Shown here one piece after another: positions 26,345-35,286 of a stretch of 64,000 nt of DNA. Below the pieces are notes generated by a model. That model saw only the letters and a list, made by a program, of their open reading frames with translations, was not told where the DNA came from and did no database searches. The stretch is taken from the NCBI GenBank assembly GCA_910585205.1, contig CAJUCC010000037.1, positions 1-64,000 on the forward strand. The letters are read 5' to 3'. A program made the translations under genes and the position numbers. The stretch is from an uncultured Lachnospiraceae bacterium (GTDB lineage: Bacteria; Bacillota; Clostridia; Lachnospirales; Lachnospiraceae). How positions within the stretch are numbered: position 1 is the first letter of the stretch; each line of letters starts with the position of its first letter.

Positions 26345-27022
26345 TCAGAAGAAAGATTTCACAAGGAAAAAGGCCGCGGGAACGAGCAGCGACGGCAGCA
26401 TATTCATCGTTTTAAATGATTTGATTTCCAGTATGCTGATACCCGAGGCCGCAATCAGAAAACCACCAATCACTGACAGTTCTGTCATAAATTCCGGAGA
26501 GAAAAAATTTTGCGCATAACCGGCGCACAGATAAATGGCTCCCTGCCAGAGAAACAATACGATGGCGGCGAGTGCAATTCCGATGCCGTATGTGGAGGCG
26601 AGTACCATGGATGTCACGAGATCGAGTGTGCCGTTTGTATACAGATAGGTGTTGTCATGGCGCAATGCGCTCTGAATCGGTCCGAGAATGGAGAGTGTAC
26701 CGATACAGAATAAGAGTATGGCTGTGGAAAGTCCCTGGCCGAGGCCGTTGTTTCCCGTGCGCCGCACGAGCTTTTGAAATTTCCCGTCAAGGTCCAGACG
26801 GTTTCCCAGAAGGCTGCCCGCCGCCAGACTGATAATAAAGAGTACCGGATAGCGGCTGTCCGGCATATTGTTTACAACCGCGTTGATGCCGATTCCCGCC
26901 GCCGCCAGTCCCATTGCGTCAAACATGACTTTCTGCTGTTTTTCACCGATGCTCTTTCGGAACAGACTGCCGGCCGCACTTCCGATCAAAATTGCCGCCG
27001 TATTATAAAATGTCCCTGTCAT
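26345..27022 (-). CDS. DUF554 family membrane protein
   Basis: The 225-residue protein has about seven hydrophobic segments and matches the DUF554 (YdfK/YqgA) family: TGTFYNTAAILIGSAAGSLF, FDAMGLAAAGIGINAV, LAAGSLLGNRLDLD, CIGTLSILGPIQSAL and GGFLIAASGISILEIKS. The family is thought to be transporter-like, but no substrate is known. I start it at ATG 27022 because AAGGGG is seven bases before it, rather than the ATG-type codon at 27040. It stands alone between convergent and divergent neighbours. Confidence 0.85.
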   Translation of the reverse strand: MTGTFYNTAAILIGSAAGSLFRKSIGEKQQKVMFDAMGLAAAGIGINAVVNNMPDSRYPVLFIISLAAGSLLGNRLDLDGKFQKLVRRTGNNGLGQGLSTAILLFCIGTLSILGPIQSALRHDNTYLYTNGTLDLVTSMVLASTYGIGIALAAIVLFLWQGAIYLCAGYAQNFFSPEFMTELSVIGGFLIAASGISILEIKSFKTMNMLPSLLVPAAFFLVKSFF

Positions 27023-27146
27023 AAAAAATCCCCTTTTCATCCGTATATTTTTGAGTCATATGCTATATTATAATTATTTTATAAAATTAAGAAAAGCTTT
27101 TTTCGAAATTCTCCGATAAATATATGCGAGAGAGGAGATGTTGTCC

Positions 27147-28106
27147 ATGATTTATACGCTTACACTGAATCCTTCGCTGGATTATATTGTATCGGTACCC
27201 GATTTCACTCTGGGAAAAACCAACCGCACCGCCGCAGAGCAGATGCTGCCCGGCGGCAAAGGAATTAATGTATCGACCGTATTGCGCAGTCTGGGAATGG
27301 AAAGCACGGCGCTTGGGTTTGCCGCCGGATTTGTGGGAGAGGAAATTCTGCGCCGCAGCGCGGCACTTGGCGTGCACACGGACTTTATCCGCCTGCACCG
27401 GGGGAATTCCCGCATCAATGTCAAATTGAAAAATTATGACGGAACGGAGATCAATGCAAAGGGTCCCGAAGTTCCGGCACAAGCGCTGACACAGCTTTCC
27501 TGCAGACTCGACAGTCTGGAGGCGGGGGATGTGCTGGTGCTGGCAGGCAGCATTCCGGGCGGACTGCCGGATGCACTGTACGGGCAGATAACGGAAAAGC
27601 TGGCCGGACGGGGAATTTTGTGTATTGTGGACGCCGCAGGCGGGCAATTAACAGGCGTGCTGCCGCACCGGCCGTTTCTGATTAAACCCAATCGCGACGA
27701 ACTGGGCGCGCTGTTTGGCGTAACACTCCGCACGAGGGCGGATGTGATCCCGTATGCAAAGCGTCTGCAGGATATGGGGGCCGTCAATGTGCTCGTATCC
27801 ATGTCGGGAGAGGGCGCCGTGCTGGCGGATGAGACGGGCGTGATACACGAAAGCCCGGCAGCGGAAGGGACACTGGTCAATGCGGTGGGAGCCGGCGACT
27901 CGATGGTGGCCGGGTTTCTGGCAGGCTGGCTCTCCGAGCGGTCGTATCACCATGCTTTTCTGATGGGGCTGGCGGCGGGAAGCGCGAGCGCTTTTTCGGA
28001 AAATCTGGCGTCTGCCGCCGAAACGGAAAGGATTTATCGGGAACTGACAGGGGCGCAGAACCGACGGGCAAAAGAGGCGGAGGAACATTTTTTGAGAAAA
28101 AACTAA
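27147..28106 (+). CDS. PfkB-family sugar-phosphate kinase (1-phosphofructokinase/tagatose-6-phosphate kinase type)
   Basis: The 319-residue kinase opens with the FruK/LacC signature IYTLTLNPSLDYIVSVPDF and LPGGKGINVSTVLRSLGME. The C-terminal PfkB motif NAVGAGDSMVAGFLAGW holds the catalytic aspartate. It phosphorylates fructose 1-phosphate or a similar ketohexose phosphate to the bisphosphate, a substrate for class II aldolases. No fructose PTS gene is next to it. ATG 27147 is chosen because GAGAGGAG is nine bases upstream; ATG 27138 would have none. Its stop codon overlaps the -35 box of the flagellar promoter that follows. Confidence 0.85.
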   Translation: MIYTLTLNPSLDYIVSVPDFTLGKTNRTAAEQMLPGGKGINVSTVLRSLGMESTALGFAAGFVGEEILRRSAALGVHTDFIRLHRGNSRINVKLKNYDGTEINAKGPEVPAQALTQLSCRLDSLEAGDVLVLAGSIPGGLPDALYGQITEKLAGRGILCIVDAAGGQLTGVLPHRPFLIKPNRDELGALFGVTLRTRADVIPYAKRLQDMGAVNVLVSMSGEGAVLADETGVIHESPAAEGTLVNAVGAGDSMVAGFLAGWLSERSYHHAFLMGLAAGSASAFSENLASAAETERIYRELTGAQNRRAKEAEEHFLRKN

Positions 28107-28130
28107 AGTCTGACACAAAAATACCGATAC
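28104..28130 (+). promoter_or_regulatory. Sigma-28 promoter of the flgM operon
   Basis: TAAA at 28104-28107, a 15-base spacer and ACCGATAC at 28123-28130 match the flagellar sigma-28 pattern (TAAA-N15-GCCGATAA) nearly perfectly. The TAAA includes the stop codon of the preceding kinase gene. It would drive flgM to csrA. Confidence 0.85.
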
Positions 28131-28179
28131 TTATAGTGAGCAAATGATTACGCAGGTGATCCATGGAAGGAGGAATTTT

Positions 28180-28455
28180 ATGCGTATCGAGACATATAAT
28201 CAGGTGCAGCAGCTTTATCGGGCCAATAAGACCGTAAAGACAGGAAAAACAGAAAAGGGGAGCTTTTCTGACCAGCTGCATATCTCTGACATGGGGAAAG
28301 ACATTCAGTCGGTAAAGCAGGCAATGGCAAATGTGCCTGACATCAGAGAAGAGATAACAGAGCCTTTGAAACACGCGGTACAGAGCGGGACATATCAGGT
28401 CAGCGAGGACAGCTTTGCCGCCAGGCTTTTCCAGAAATATAATGAAATGAGGTAA
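28180..28455 (+). CDS. flgM: Anti-sigma-28 factor FlgM
   Basis: The 91-residue protein binds and inhibits sigma-28 until the hook is complete, then leaves through the export channel. The short, charged sequence has the expected ending of FlgM with ITEPLKHAVQSGTYQVSEDS and FAARLFQKYNEMR, and it lies directly before flgN and flgK. ATG 28180 follows GGAGG; the ATG at 28144 is poorly placed. Since its own promoter is sigma-28 type, it closes a feedback loop. Confidence 0.9.
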   Translation: MRIETYNQVQQLYRANKTVKTGKTEKGSFSDQLHISDMGKDIQSVKQAMANVPDIREEITEPLKHAVQSGTYQVSEDSFAARLFQKYNEMR

Positions 28456-28460
28456 TTCCG

Positions 28461-28979
28461 GTGGCAAGTCTGATAGAAAACTTAGTTTCGGTTTTGGAAC
28501 AGGAAAATTCAGAATATGAAATTCTGCTGGAATTATCAAGGAAGAAAACGCCTGTAATCGTAAAAGGGGATATTGTACGGCTGCAGGAAATCACGGATGA
28601 GGAACAGAACATTATCGACAGGATCTATCATCTCGAAAAGAAGCGGGAGGAACACATCCACGATATTGCTGATGTTATCAACAGGGACGTTGGACAACTG
28701 AAACTGGAAAATCTGATTCAGATGCTGGATAAAAGCCCCCGGGAACAGAGGATGCTGGCAGAAGTACATGATAAGCTCCATGTTACCATTTCTCAGATGC
28801 AGAGCATTAATGCACAAAACAGAGAATTACTGACGGGAGCGCTGGAGATGGTGGAGTTCGATCTGAATCTTTTTCAGTCGATGCGCAGAGCGCCGGAAAC
28901 AGCCAATTATAACAAAGGCGCGTACAATGCAGGCAATATCATGGGCGTTGATGCAGGACGCTTTGATGCGAAGCAATAG
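28461..28979 (+). CDS. flgN: FlgN-type export chaperone
   Basis: This 172-residue, mostly helical protein starts with GTG five bases after flgM and precedes flgK. FlgN proteins hold FlgK and FlgL in an export-ready state. Features are SLIENLVSVLEQENSEYEIL, the helical middle HIHDIADVINRDVGQLKLEN and a LLTGALEMVEFDLNLFQSMR segment, followed by a flexible glycine/asparagine tail. Two FlgK paralogues follow, so it may serve both. Confidence 0.88.
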   Translation: MASLIENLVSVLEQENSEYEILLELSRKKTPVIVKGDIVRLQEITDEEQNIIDRIYHLEKKREEHIHDIADVINRDVGQLKLENLIQMLDKSPREQRMLAEVHDKLHVTISQMQSINAQNRELLTGALEMVEFDLNLFQSMRRAPETANYNKGAYNAGNIMGVDAGRFDAKQ

Positions 28980-28998
28980 TTGATAAAGAGGTGATAGT

Positions 28999-30690
28999 AT
29001 GTCGTTAATGTCGAATTTATTTGTAGGGCAGTCAGGGTTACAGACAAGTCAGAACGCTCTTAATACAACAGCTCACAATATGTCCAATGTGGACACTACC
29101 GGCTATACCAGACAACAGGTTATGCAGAGCGATATGTTTTACAATACCGTTGCGCGTGACCCCGGTACCATATCTTATAAACAAATCGGTCAGGGCGTTG
29201 TATATTCCAAAGTCAGACAGGTGCGGGATTATTTTCTCGATCAGGCATACCGGAGAGAGTCGGGGCGGAGTGCGTATTACAGCACGTCGTATGAGACGAT
29301 CGCGCAGGTACAGACGCTGCTCGGGGAAATGCATGGCGCAACCTTTAACAATTCCATGGAAAATATCCAGCGTGCGATCGATGAGCTGGCGAAGACGCCT
29401 GCCGATTCGGTTGTGCAGGGACTTGTAATCCAGCGTGCCGCAGCTTTTCTGGAGAGCGCACAGGGCGTATATCAGGGGATGTGTGACTATCAGGACAATC
29501 TGAATATACAGATTTCCAATGATGTGGATACGATCAATGACTATGCGAAGAAGATATTCAGTCTCAACGAACAGATCGTAAAAGTGGAAGCGGGCGGCAA
29601 AGAGACGGCCAATGACCTGCGCGATGCCAGAAACCAGCTTCTGGACGAACTGGGCGCCATGGGGCGGATTGCATACCGGGAAGATAACTTCGGCAATGTC
29701 ACCGTGCAGTTTGAGAGCCACGATCTCGTATCCAGAAATATGGTCTATGAGATCGGTGTGGAACAGGATAACATTACCGGATTTTATACCCCGTTCTGGA
29801 AGTCGGATGCCACATATACGACGGACAGCCAGGGCAAGAAGCATTACAATACAGAGGGCGCGGAAGTATTTAATCTGAAGCAGACCATTTCCACCGCTGC
29901 CAATACGGACATCGGTTCTGTCAAAGCCAAACTGCTGGCGAGAGGTGACAGAAGGGCGAATTATACGGATCTTGAGGATAAGACGACTTATAATAAAGAG
30001 ATTGCCCCGTCGCTGATTATGAATATGCAGGCGGAATTTGACCGGCTGATTCATGCGGTGACAACAAAAATCAACGGCATACTGGCCGATGCAGCCGATA
30101 CCAGTACGGGGTATCTCTGCGAAAAAGTAATGGTGGACGGCAAAGAGACATGGAAACCGATCCAGTTGTTCCAGAAAAAAGCAACGGACGGCTATACATA
30201 TGAAACGGACGCTACCGGAAAAAACGGCGAATGGGTATACAATGAAGAAAATTTTGCAGAGCGGGAGTCGCTTTATACGACGACCAATATGCTGATAAAT
30301 CCGGCACTGCTGAAAGAGCCTACCAAACTGAATTTCCGCAGACCGGACGGAAAAGAGGATTATGAGACGGCGGCGAAACTGGCCGAAGCATTCCAGACGG
30401 ATGAGCTGACTTTGAATCCCAATATTTCCACGAAGACGTCATTTTCGGAATTCTATGATGATCTGGTGTCGCAGGTTGCCGGAACGGGCAACGTGCTTTA
30501 CAGCATCACGCAGAGCCAGGCGGATACGGTCGAAGCGACATGCTATGCCAGAGAGCAGATCATGGGTGTTTCTTCCGATGAAGAAATGACCAATATGGTA
30601 AAATTCCAGAATGCGTACAATGCAGCGAGCCGGTATATCAACGTGGTAAACGAGATGCTGGCACATCTGCTGAACAGTCTGGCAGGGTAA
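28999..30690 (+). CDS. flgK: Flagellar hook-associated protein FlgK, copy 1
   Basis: The 563-residue protein has the full FlgK frame: N-terminal rod-like D0/D1 (LFVGQSGLQTSQNALNTTAH, NMSNVDTTGYTRQQV), the LSDATNDLRDARNQLLDELG-like middle at residues 200-215, and a C-terminal helix (MVKFQNAYNAASRYINVVNE). It forms the first junction ring between hook and filament. A variable domain lies at about 250-470. A second, quite different flgK follows 19 bases later. Confidence 0.93.
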   Translation: MSLMSNLFVGQSGLQTSQNALNTTAHNMSNVDTTGYTRQQVMQSDMFYNTVARDPGTISYKQIGQGVVYSKVRQVRDYFLDQAYRRESGRSAYYSTSYETIAQVQTLLGEMHGATFNNSMENIQRAIDELAKTPADSVVQGLVIQRAAAFLESAQGVYQGMCDYQDNLNIQISNDVDTINDYAKKIFSLNEQIVKVEAGGKETANDLRDARNQLLDELGAMGRIAYREDNFGNVTVQFESHDLVSRNMVYEIGVEQDNITGFYTPFWKSDATYTTDSQGKKHYNTEGAEVFNLKQTISTAANTDIGSVKAKLLARGDRRANYTDLEDKTTYNKEIAPSLIMNMQAEFDRLIHAVTTKINGILADAADTSTGYLCEKVMVDGKETWKPIQLFQKKATDGYTYETDATGKNGEWVYNEENFAERESLYTTTNMLINPALLKEPTKLNFRRPDGKEDYETAAKLAEAFQTDELTLNPNISTKTSFSEFYDDLVSQVAGTGNVLYSITQSQADTVEATCYAREQIMGVSSDEEMTNMVKFQNAYNAASRYINVVNEMLAHLLNSLAG

Positions 30691-30709
30691 CGGGTAAAGG
30701 AGGAAGAAC

Positions 30710-32647
30710 ATGCCATCAACATTTTTTGGATTGAATACAGCGTATCTGGGGCTGACTGCAGCCAATGCTTCCATCAATACCACAGGCAATAATATATCCA
30801 ATGTCAATACGGAAGGATACAGCAGGCAGCATACGGTGCAGCAGGCGAGCGAGGCGTTGCGCACATTCACCAGCTATGGCTGCGCAGGCGCAGGCGTGGA
30901 TGTACTGGCGATCGAGCGCTATCGAAATGAATATTATGACGTAAAATACTGGGAAAATAACTCCAATGTGGGAGAGTATTCCGTAAAGCAGTATTATATG
31001 AAACAGATTGAAGACTATTTCAAGGATGAAGGACTGGAACCGGGCGAACTGAAAGGGTTTAATACTCTGTTTGACGAGATGTATAAGGCGCTGGCGGATG
31101 TGCGGAAAGACTCCGGCACCGACGATCCGCGGCGGGCGTTTCTGGGGACGGCGGAGTCGCTGACCGAATATTTCAATACGATGGCGGGCAATTTGCAGAA
31201 ACTGCAAAAAGACGCCAATTCGGAAATCAAAGTATGCACGGAACGGATCAATGCGCTGGCAAAAGAAATCGTGGTTTTGAATAAACAGATCAATGTAATC
31301 GAAATATCCGGCGGTACGGCCAATGAACTGCGCGATCAACGGGCACTGCTGATCGACGAACTTTCGGAAATCGTGGATGTGGACACGGAAGAGCAGCTTG
31401 TCACTGATCCGCATAATCCGGGCCGTTATACGGGCGCGACACGTTTTATTGTCAAGATAGCGGGCAAACAGACACTTGTCGACGACCAGATTTCGAATTC
31501 TCTGAGCTGCGTGGCCAGAGAGCGGGATGAAAAGGTGAATCAGTCGGATGCGGACGGCCTGTATGATGTATACTGGTCCAACGGCAATCGTTTCAGCCTG
31601 AAAAATGCCAGCCTGGGCGGCAGGATGAAAGCGCTGGCAGAGCTGCGGGACGGCAATAACGGGGAGTATTTCCACGGCAGTGTGACACAGGCGGACATCA
31701 GACGGACGGAAGACGGCGAAAAACACAGTATTGTCACCGTGGAAGTAACGGCGGAATATCTGAAAGACATCAATAAATGCACGCTGCCGGATAACGGCGG
31801 CAAAATTACACTGGGAAGCAAAGAATATTATTTTGACTCCTGGACGATGAATTATGATGCGGATAAGGGGACGTATTCCTACGATTTCGTATTGAGCACG
31901 AAGCCCAAAAATGAAAACACGGACATCGGTGGACTGATCGGTAAAGACGCGGCGATTGGCAGCGGGGTCGAGTATCAGGGCGTTCCGTATTATATGGAAC
32001 AGATGAACGAGTGGGCGCGCTGTTATGCCAGAGCATTTAACGCGATTATGACGAAGCCGGGCTCTACGGATAACTATGGAAACCCAGGACAGAACCTGTT
32101 CCGGGCGGATAAGGTGACGGACGACGAGCAGTGGAATTTTGACACCTATGCGGACGGATATACTTCTTACGGGAATCGTGAACTTGACGGCACTTTTTCC
32201 TATTCACTTTCCTGCAGGGATGACAGTTATTATAAGATGACGGCCTTTAATATAGCCGTATCCGATGAAATGCTGCAAGACCCCAATAAGATGGCTACCC
32301 ATACATCCAATGCGGATCTGGAGAGTAAGTATGATATTGTGGATGAATTGATTGACTTAAAGACCAATACCGATAAAATGAGTTTCCGGGGCAGCTCTGC
32401 CAGCGGTTTCCTGCAGTGTATCCTGTCGGATATTGCCCTCAACGCGCAGCGTGCCAATAATTTCGGAAAAAACTATGAGGACATCGGAAAGAGCATCGAA
32501 ACGCAGCGCCTGTCGGTACACGGCGTGGATGAAGACGAAGAAGGCGTAAACCTGATTAAGTACCGCCATGCGTACAATCTGGCATGTAAAATGGTGCAGA
32601 CGCTGACGGAAGTTTATGACAGGCTGATTCTGCAGACCGGCGTGTAA
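30710..32647 (+). CDS. flgK: Flagellar hook-associated protein FlgK, copy 2
   Basis: The 645-residue product is a second FlgK. It shares the D0/D1 signature (NTAYLGLTAANASINTTGNN, ISNVNTEGYSRQHTVQQ), the NELRDQRALLIDELSEI segment and the C-terminal VNLIKYRHAYNLACKMVQTL helix, but the exposed middle differs and is about 80 residues longer than copy 1. Both ends are intact, so both proteins should be exported. They may form a mixed ring, or alternate. AAAGGAGG precedes ATG 30710. Confidence 0.92.
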   Translation: MPSTFFGLNTAYLGLTAANASINTTGNNISNVNTEGYSRQHTVQQASEALRTFTSYGCAGAGVDVLAIERYRNEYYDVKYWENNSNVGEYSVKQYYMKQIEDYFKDEGLEPGELKGFNTLFDEMYKALADVRKDSGTDDPRRAFLGTAESLTEYFNTMAGNLQKLQKDANSEIKVCTERINALAKEIVVLNKQINVIEISGGTANELRDQRALLIDELSEIVDVDTEEQLVTDPHNPGRYTGATRFIVKIAGKQTLVDDQISNSLSCVARERDEKVNQSDADGLYDVYWSNGNRFSLKNASLGGRMKALAELRDGNNGEYFHGSVTQADIRRTEDGEKHSIVTVEVTAEYLKDINKCTLPDNGGKITLGSKEYYFDSWTMNYDADKGTYSYDFVLSTKPKNENTDIGGLIGKDAAIGSGVEYQGVPYYMEQMNEWARCYARAFNAIMTKPGSTDNYGNPGQNLFRADKVTDDEQWNFDTYADGYTSYGNRELDGTFSYSLSCRDDSYYKMTAFNIAVSDEMLQDPNKMATHTSNADLESKYDIVDELIDLKTNTDKMSFRGSSASGFLQCILSDIALNAQRANNFGKNYEDIGKSIETQRLSVHGVDEDEEGVNLIKYRHAYNLACKMVQTLTEVYDRLILQTGV

Positions 32648-32667
32648 GCGATAAGGGAGGATGAAAC

Positions 32668-34464
32668 ATGCGTATTACCAATAAAATCATACAGAATAAT
32701 TCTCTTTCAAATATCAATACAAACAAACTGTTGGAAGATAAATATAATACCCAGATGTCCACCGGCAAAAAGATTATCAGACCTTCCGACGATCCGGTTA
32801 TCGCCATTCGTTCTCTGCGTCTGCGCACGACGTATTCCGAGATCACACAGTATCGGGATAAGAACACGGAAGACGCGGACAGCTGGCTGACCGTAACGGA
32901 AGACGCGATCGATACGGTAATTGATGTTGTCACAAGCATGATTGAGGAATTCAATACCGGTGCCAATAAATACAAACAATCGGCGGACAGAAAGACCATT
33001 CTGGATAATCTGCGCGAGCTGCGGGACGAAATCTATGCGACCGGTGATGCCGATTATGCGGGCAGAGGTTTGTTCACAGGCTATCGTACGAGCACAAAGC
33101 TGCGTTTCCAGGATACCGATCTGGACCGTACGGCAACGTATCAGATTGTGGAAAAGGTTACGGCAGCGATTTTGGACGACATTGTGTATGTCAAGACAAA
33201 TAACAGCGATGTGGATGCCGACGGCAGGGGTGCCATGGGAAAGGGTGACATCGGGGAGATTAATGAAGGCAATTACAACAATCCCGATTACGCTGTGGAA
33301 GACACGGATATATTTAAAGAGACTGTCCACAGACTCCGCCTTTCGTATGACAATCTGGATTTCAATACAAAACCGACGATTCAGTATTATAACGGCCGTA
33401 TGGGCGGCCTGCAGAGTATACCGGTTGTGTCCATATCAAAATACGGGGAGATTATAAGCGACGAAGACGGCAATCCGGTGATGGATACAACACAGACTCC
33501 GCCGGTTCCCAAACGGGCAGACCCGTATCTGTATGCACAGTCTGAAGGCGTACTATTGAAAGACGCGGCGGGCAATCCGATCCCCGAGCTGGATGAAAAC
33601 GGCAATCCGGTGACGGATGCCAATGGTAATCCTGTATTCCAGAAGGGGCCGTGTGCCGTATATATCCCCGAAACCGGAGAGCTGATTCTGAATGACAAAG
33701 CTTATGACGTGCTGTCTGCGACACGCGATTATTCTCAGACAAAAGACGTGGATGAGAGCCAGATCTTTATTACGTATAACAAGTCGTCCTGGGACAGCGG
33801 TGATCTGCGCCCGGAACACTATTTTGCCTGCACGAAAAATCCCGGCCAGCCGGATGAAATTCTGCATAATATCAAAAAGACGACAGATGCGGCGGGCAAT
33901 GAAGTGCTCGATTATGTCGGACCGGAAGACCAGATTATATCGTATGATGTGGGGTTCAATCAGGAACTGCGTGTCAATACACTGGCATCCGAAGTTTATA
34001 CCCACGCGATCGGCAGGGATGTGGAAGATGTGATCGCCACACTGGAACAGGTGCAGGACATCGAGGCCACAATCGCCTCTCTGACGGATGTGCTGAAAGA
34101 TTCTTCTCTGACACAGGCGGATAAGGATACGGCGGAAAAGAGCCTGAAAGCAGCAGAAAAGGCGCTGAGCCTTCTGGAAGATAAGTTGCAGGTTTCCTTT
34201 GGAAACGGGATTACAAGGATGAACGCGCACCTGAAGAAATCGACGCTTGCCATGACGGCAGTCGGTACCCGTTCCAGCAAGCTGGATCTGGTCAAAGACA
34301 GACTGTCATCGCAGAAGACCAACTTTAAGGATCTGATTACGGATAACGATCAGGTAGACGAGGCGGAGGCAATGACCAACCTGTCACAGGCGAAGCTGGC
34401 TTATGACGGCGCGCTGATGGCGACGGCCAAAATCACGGAAAATACGCTGCTGAATTTCATTTAA
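32668..34464 (+). CDS. flgL: Flagellar hook-associated protein FlgL, enlarged
   Basis: FlgL forms the second junction ring. The N-terminus (NNSLSNINTNKLLEDKYNTQ, TGKKIIRPSDDPVIAIRSLR) and the C-terminus (MTNLSQAKLAYDGALMATAK) are standard, but the protein has 598 residues, about twice the usual 300. The extra part (residues of about 170-480) contains short repeats built on GNP: EDGNPVMD, AAGNPIPELDENGNPVTD and ANGNPVFQ (33464-33650), then an acidic coiled region near 455-500. The insertion would be surface-exposed on the assembled flagellum. Confidence 0.92.
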   Translation: MRITNKIIQNNSLSNINTNKLLEDKYNTQMSTGKKIIRPSDDPVIAIRSLRLRTTYSEITQYRDKNTEDADSWLTVTEDAIDTVIDVVTSMIEEFNTGANKYKQSADRKTILDNLRELRDEIYATGDADYAGRGLFTGYRTSTKLRFQDTDLDRTATYQIVEKVTAAILDDIVYVKTNNSDVDADGRGAMGKGDIGEINEGNYNNPDYAVEDTDIFKETVHRLRLSYDNLDFNTKPTIQYYNGRMGGLQSIPVVSISKYGEIISDEDGNPVMDTTQTPPVPKRADPYLYAQSEGVLLKDAAGNPIPELDENGNPVTDANGNPVFQKGPCAVYIPETGELILNDKAYDVLSATRDYSQTKDVDESQIFITYNKSSWDSGDLRPEHYFACTKNPGQPDEILHNIKKTTDAAGNEVLDYVGPEDQIISYDVGFNQELRVNTLASEVYTHAIGRDVEDVIATLEQVQDIEATIASLTDVLKDSSLTQADKDTAEKSLKAAEKALSLLEDKLQVSFGNGITRMNAHLKKSTLAMTAVGTRSSKLDLVKDRLSSQKTNFKDLITDNDQVDEAEAMTNLSQAKLAYDGALMATAKITENTLLNFI

Positions 34465-34479
34465 AAGGAGTCGTAGTAT

Positions 34480-34941
34480 ATGAGGATAAATACCAGGATT
34501 TTCGGAGAAGTTGAGATCGATGATACGAAGATAATCCGGTTTGCCAATGGTATCATCGGTTTTCCGGAGCTGAAAGAGTTTTCCCTGATGCACGATGCGG
34601 AAAAAGAAGACGGGAGCGGTGTCAAATGGCTGCAGTCCCTGCAGGAAGAAGGGTTTGCCATGCCTGTTATGGACCCTCTTGTGATTATGCCGGACTATAA
34701 CCCGCAGGTGGAAGACGAACTGCTGAAACCCATCGGCAGTCTGGATCCGGATCATATGCTTGTACTGGTGACACTGACGGTTCCTTCCGATATTAAAAAA
34801 ATGAGTGTGAATCTGCGTGCGCCGATTGTGGTGCACACAGATTCCAGAAAAGCATGTCAGGTGATCGTGGACGATGAAAAATATCCTGTCAAGTATCCGA
34901 TCTATGAGATGCTGCAGGCGGCAAAGAAGGCGGGTGAATAA
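34480..34941 (+). CDS. fliW: Flagellar assembly factor FliW
   Basis: The 153-residue protein is FliW, which binds flagellin and, when free, binds CsrA to block it. Family features are RIFGEVEIDDTKIIRFANGI, IGFPELKEFSLM and the C-terminal LRAPIVVHTDSRKACQVIVD. It is followed one base later by csrA, the partner it controls, and the two are translationally linked. Confidence 0.95.
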   Translation: MRINTRIFGEVEIDDTKIIRFANGIIGFPELKEFSLMHDAEKEDGSGVKWLQSLQEEGFAMPVMDPLVIMPDYNPQVEDELLKPIGSLDPDHMLVLVTLTVPSDIKKMSVNLRAPIVVHTDSRKACQVIVDDEKYPVKYPIYEMLQAAKKAGE

Positions 34942-34942
34942 T

Positions 34943-35161
34943 ATGCTGGCATTATCCAGAAAGAAAAATGAAGCGCTTGTTATCAATAACAATATCGAGA
35001 TTACCGTACTGGAAATTAAAGGCGAGCAGGTGAAGCTGGGTATTTCAGCGCCGAGAGATGTGCCGATCTACAGAAAAGAAGTATATGTGCAGATTCAGGA
35101 GGCAAACAAGGAGGCCGTAAATGCGGACGGACTGAAAAGCCTGAAGGATTTGCTGGGATAA
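34943..35161 (+). CDS. csrA: Carbon storage regulator CsrA
   Basis: The 72-residue RNA-binding dimer has MLALSRKKNEALVINNNIEI and the RNA-contact motif LGISAPRDVPIYRKEVY. In Firmicutes CsrA represses flagellin translation and is antagonised by FliW. The true start is ATG 34943, one base past the fliW stop; the longer upstream frame has no ribosome site. A terminator lies 21 bases after the stop. Confidence 0.96.
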   Translation: MLALSRKKNEALVINNNIEITVLEIKGEQVKLGISAPRDVPIYRKEVYVQIQEANKEAVNADGLKSLKDLLG

Positions 35162-35182
35162 AATTTCATGCATGGATGCTGG

Positions 35183-35219
35183 AAAATGTTTATGAATTCT
35201 ATAAACATTTTCTTTTTTT
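35183..35219 (+). terminator. Rho-independent terminator after csrA
   Basis: AAAATGTTTAT (35183-35193) pairs perfectly with ATAAACATTTT (35201-35211), seven-base loop, followed by CTTTTTTTA. The stem is AT-only apart from one pair, so it may be leaky. Its right arm contains the -35 box of the next promoter. Confidence 0.75.
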
Positions 35220-35228
35220 AGCCGATAT
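35202..35228 (+). promoter_or_regulatory. Consensus sigma-28 promoter of the flaG-fliD operon
   Basis: TAAA (35202-35205), exactly 15 bases and GCCGATAT (35221-35228): a perfect match to the flagellar pattern. It is built into the csrA terminator, the -35 box being in the stem and the spacer holding the T run. A second -10-like ACCGATAT at 35257-35264 has no good -35. Confidence 0.88.
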
Positions 35229-35286
35229 TAAGTTTAGATCATGCAGATAATTTGTAACCGATATGTATCACACGGAGGTGATTATT

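Noticed and set aside
27092..27118. TCCGATAA before the PfkB-type kinase as a sigma-28 -10 box
   Set aside because: No TAAA-like -35 lies 14-16 bases upstream and the gene is not flagellar.
35257..35264. ACCGATAT as a second sigma-28 promoter for flaG
   Set aside because: No acceptable -35 at the right distance; the perfect promoter 36 bases upstream is sufficient.
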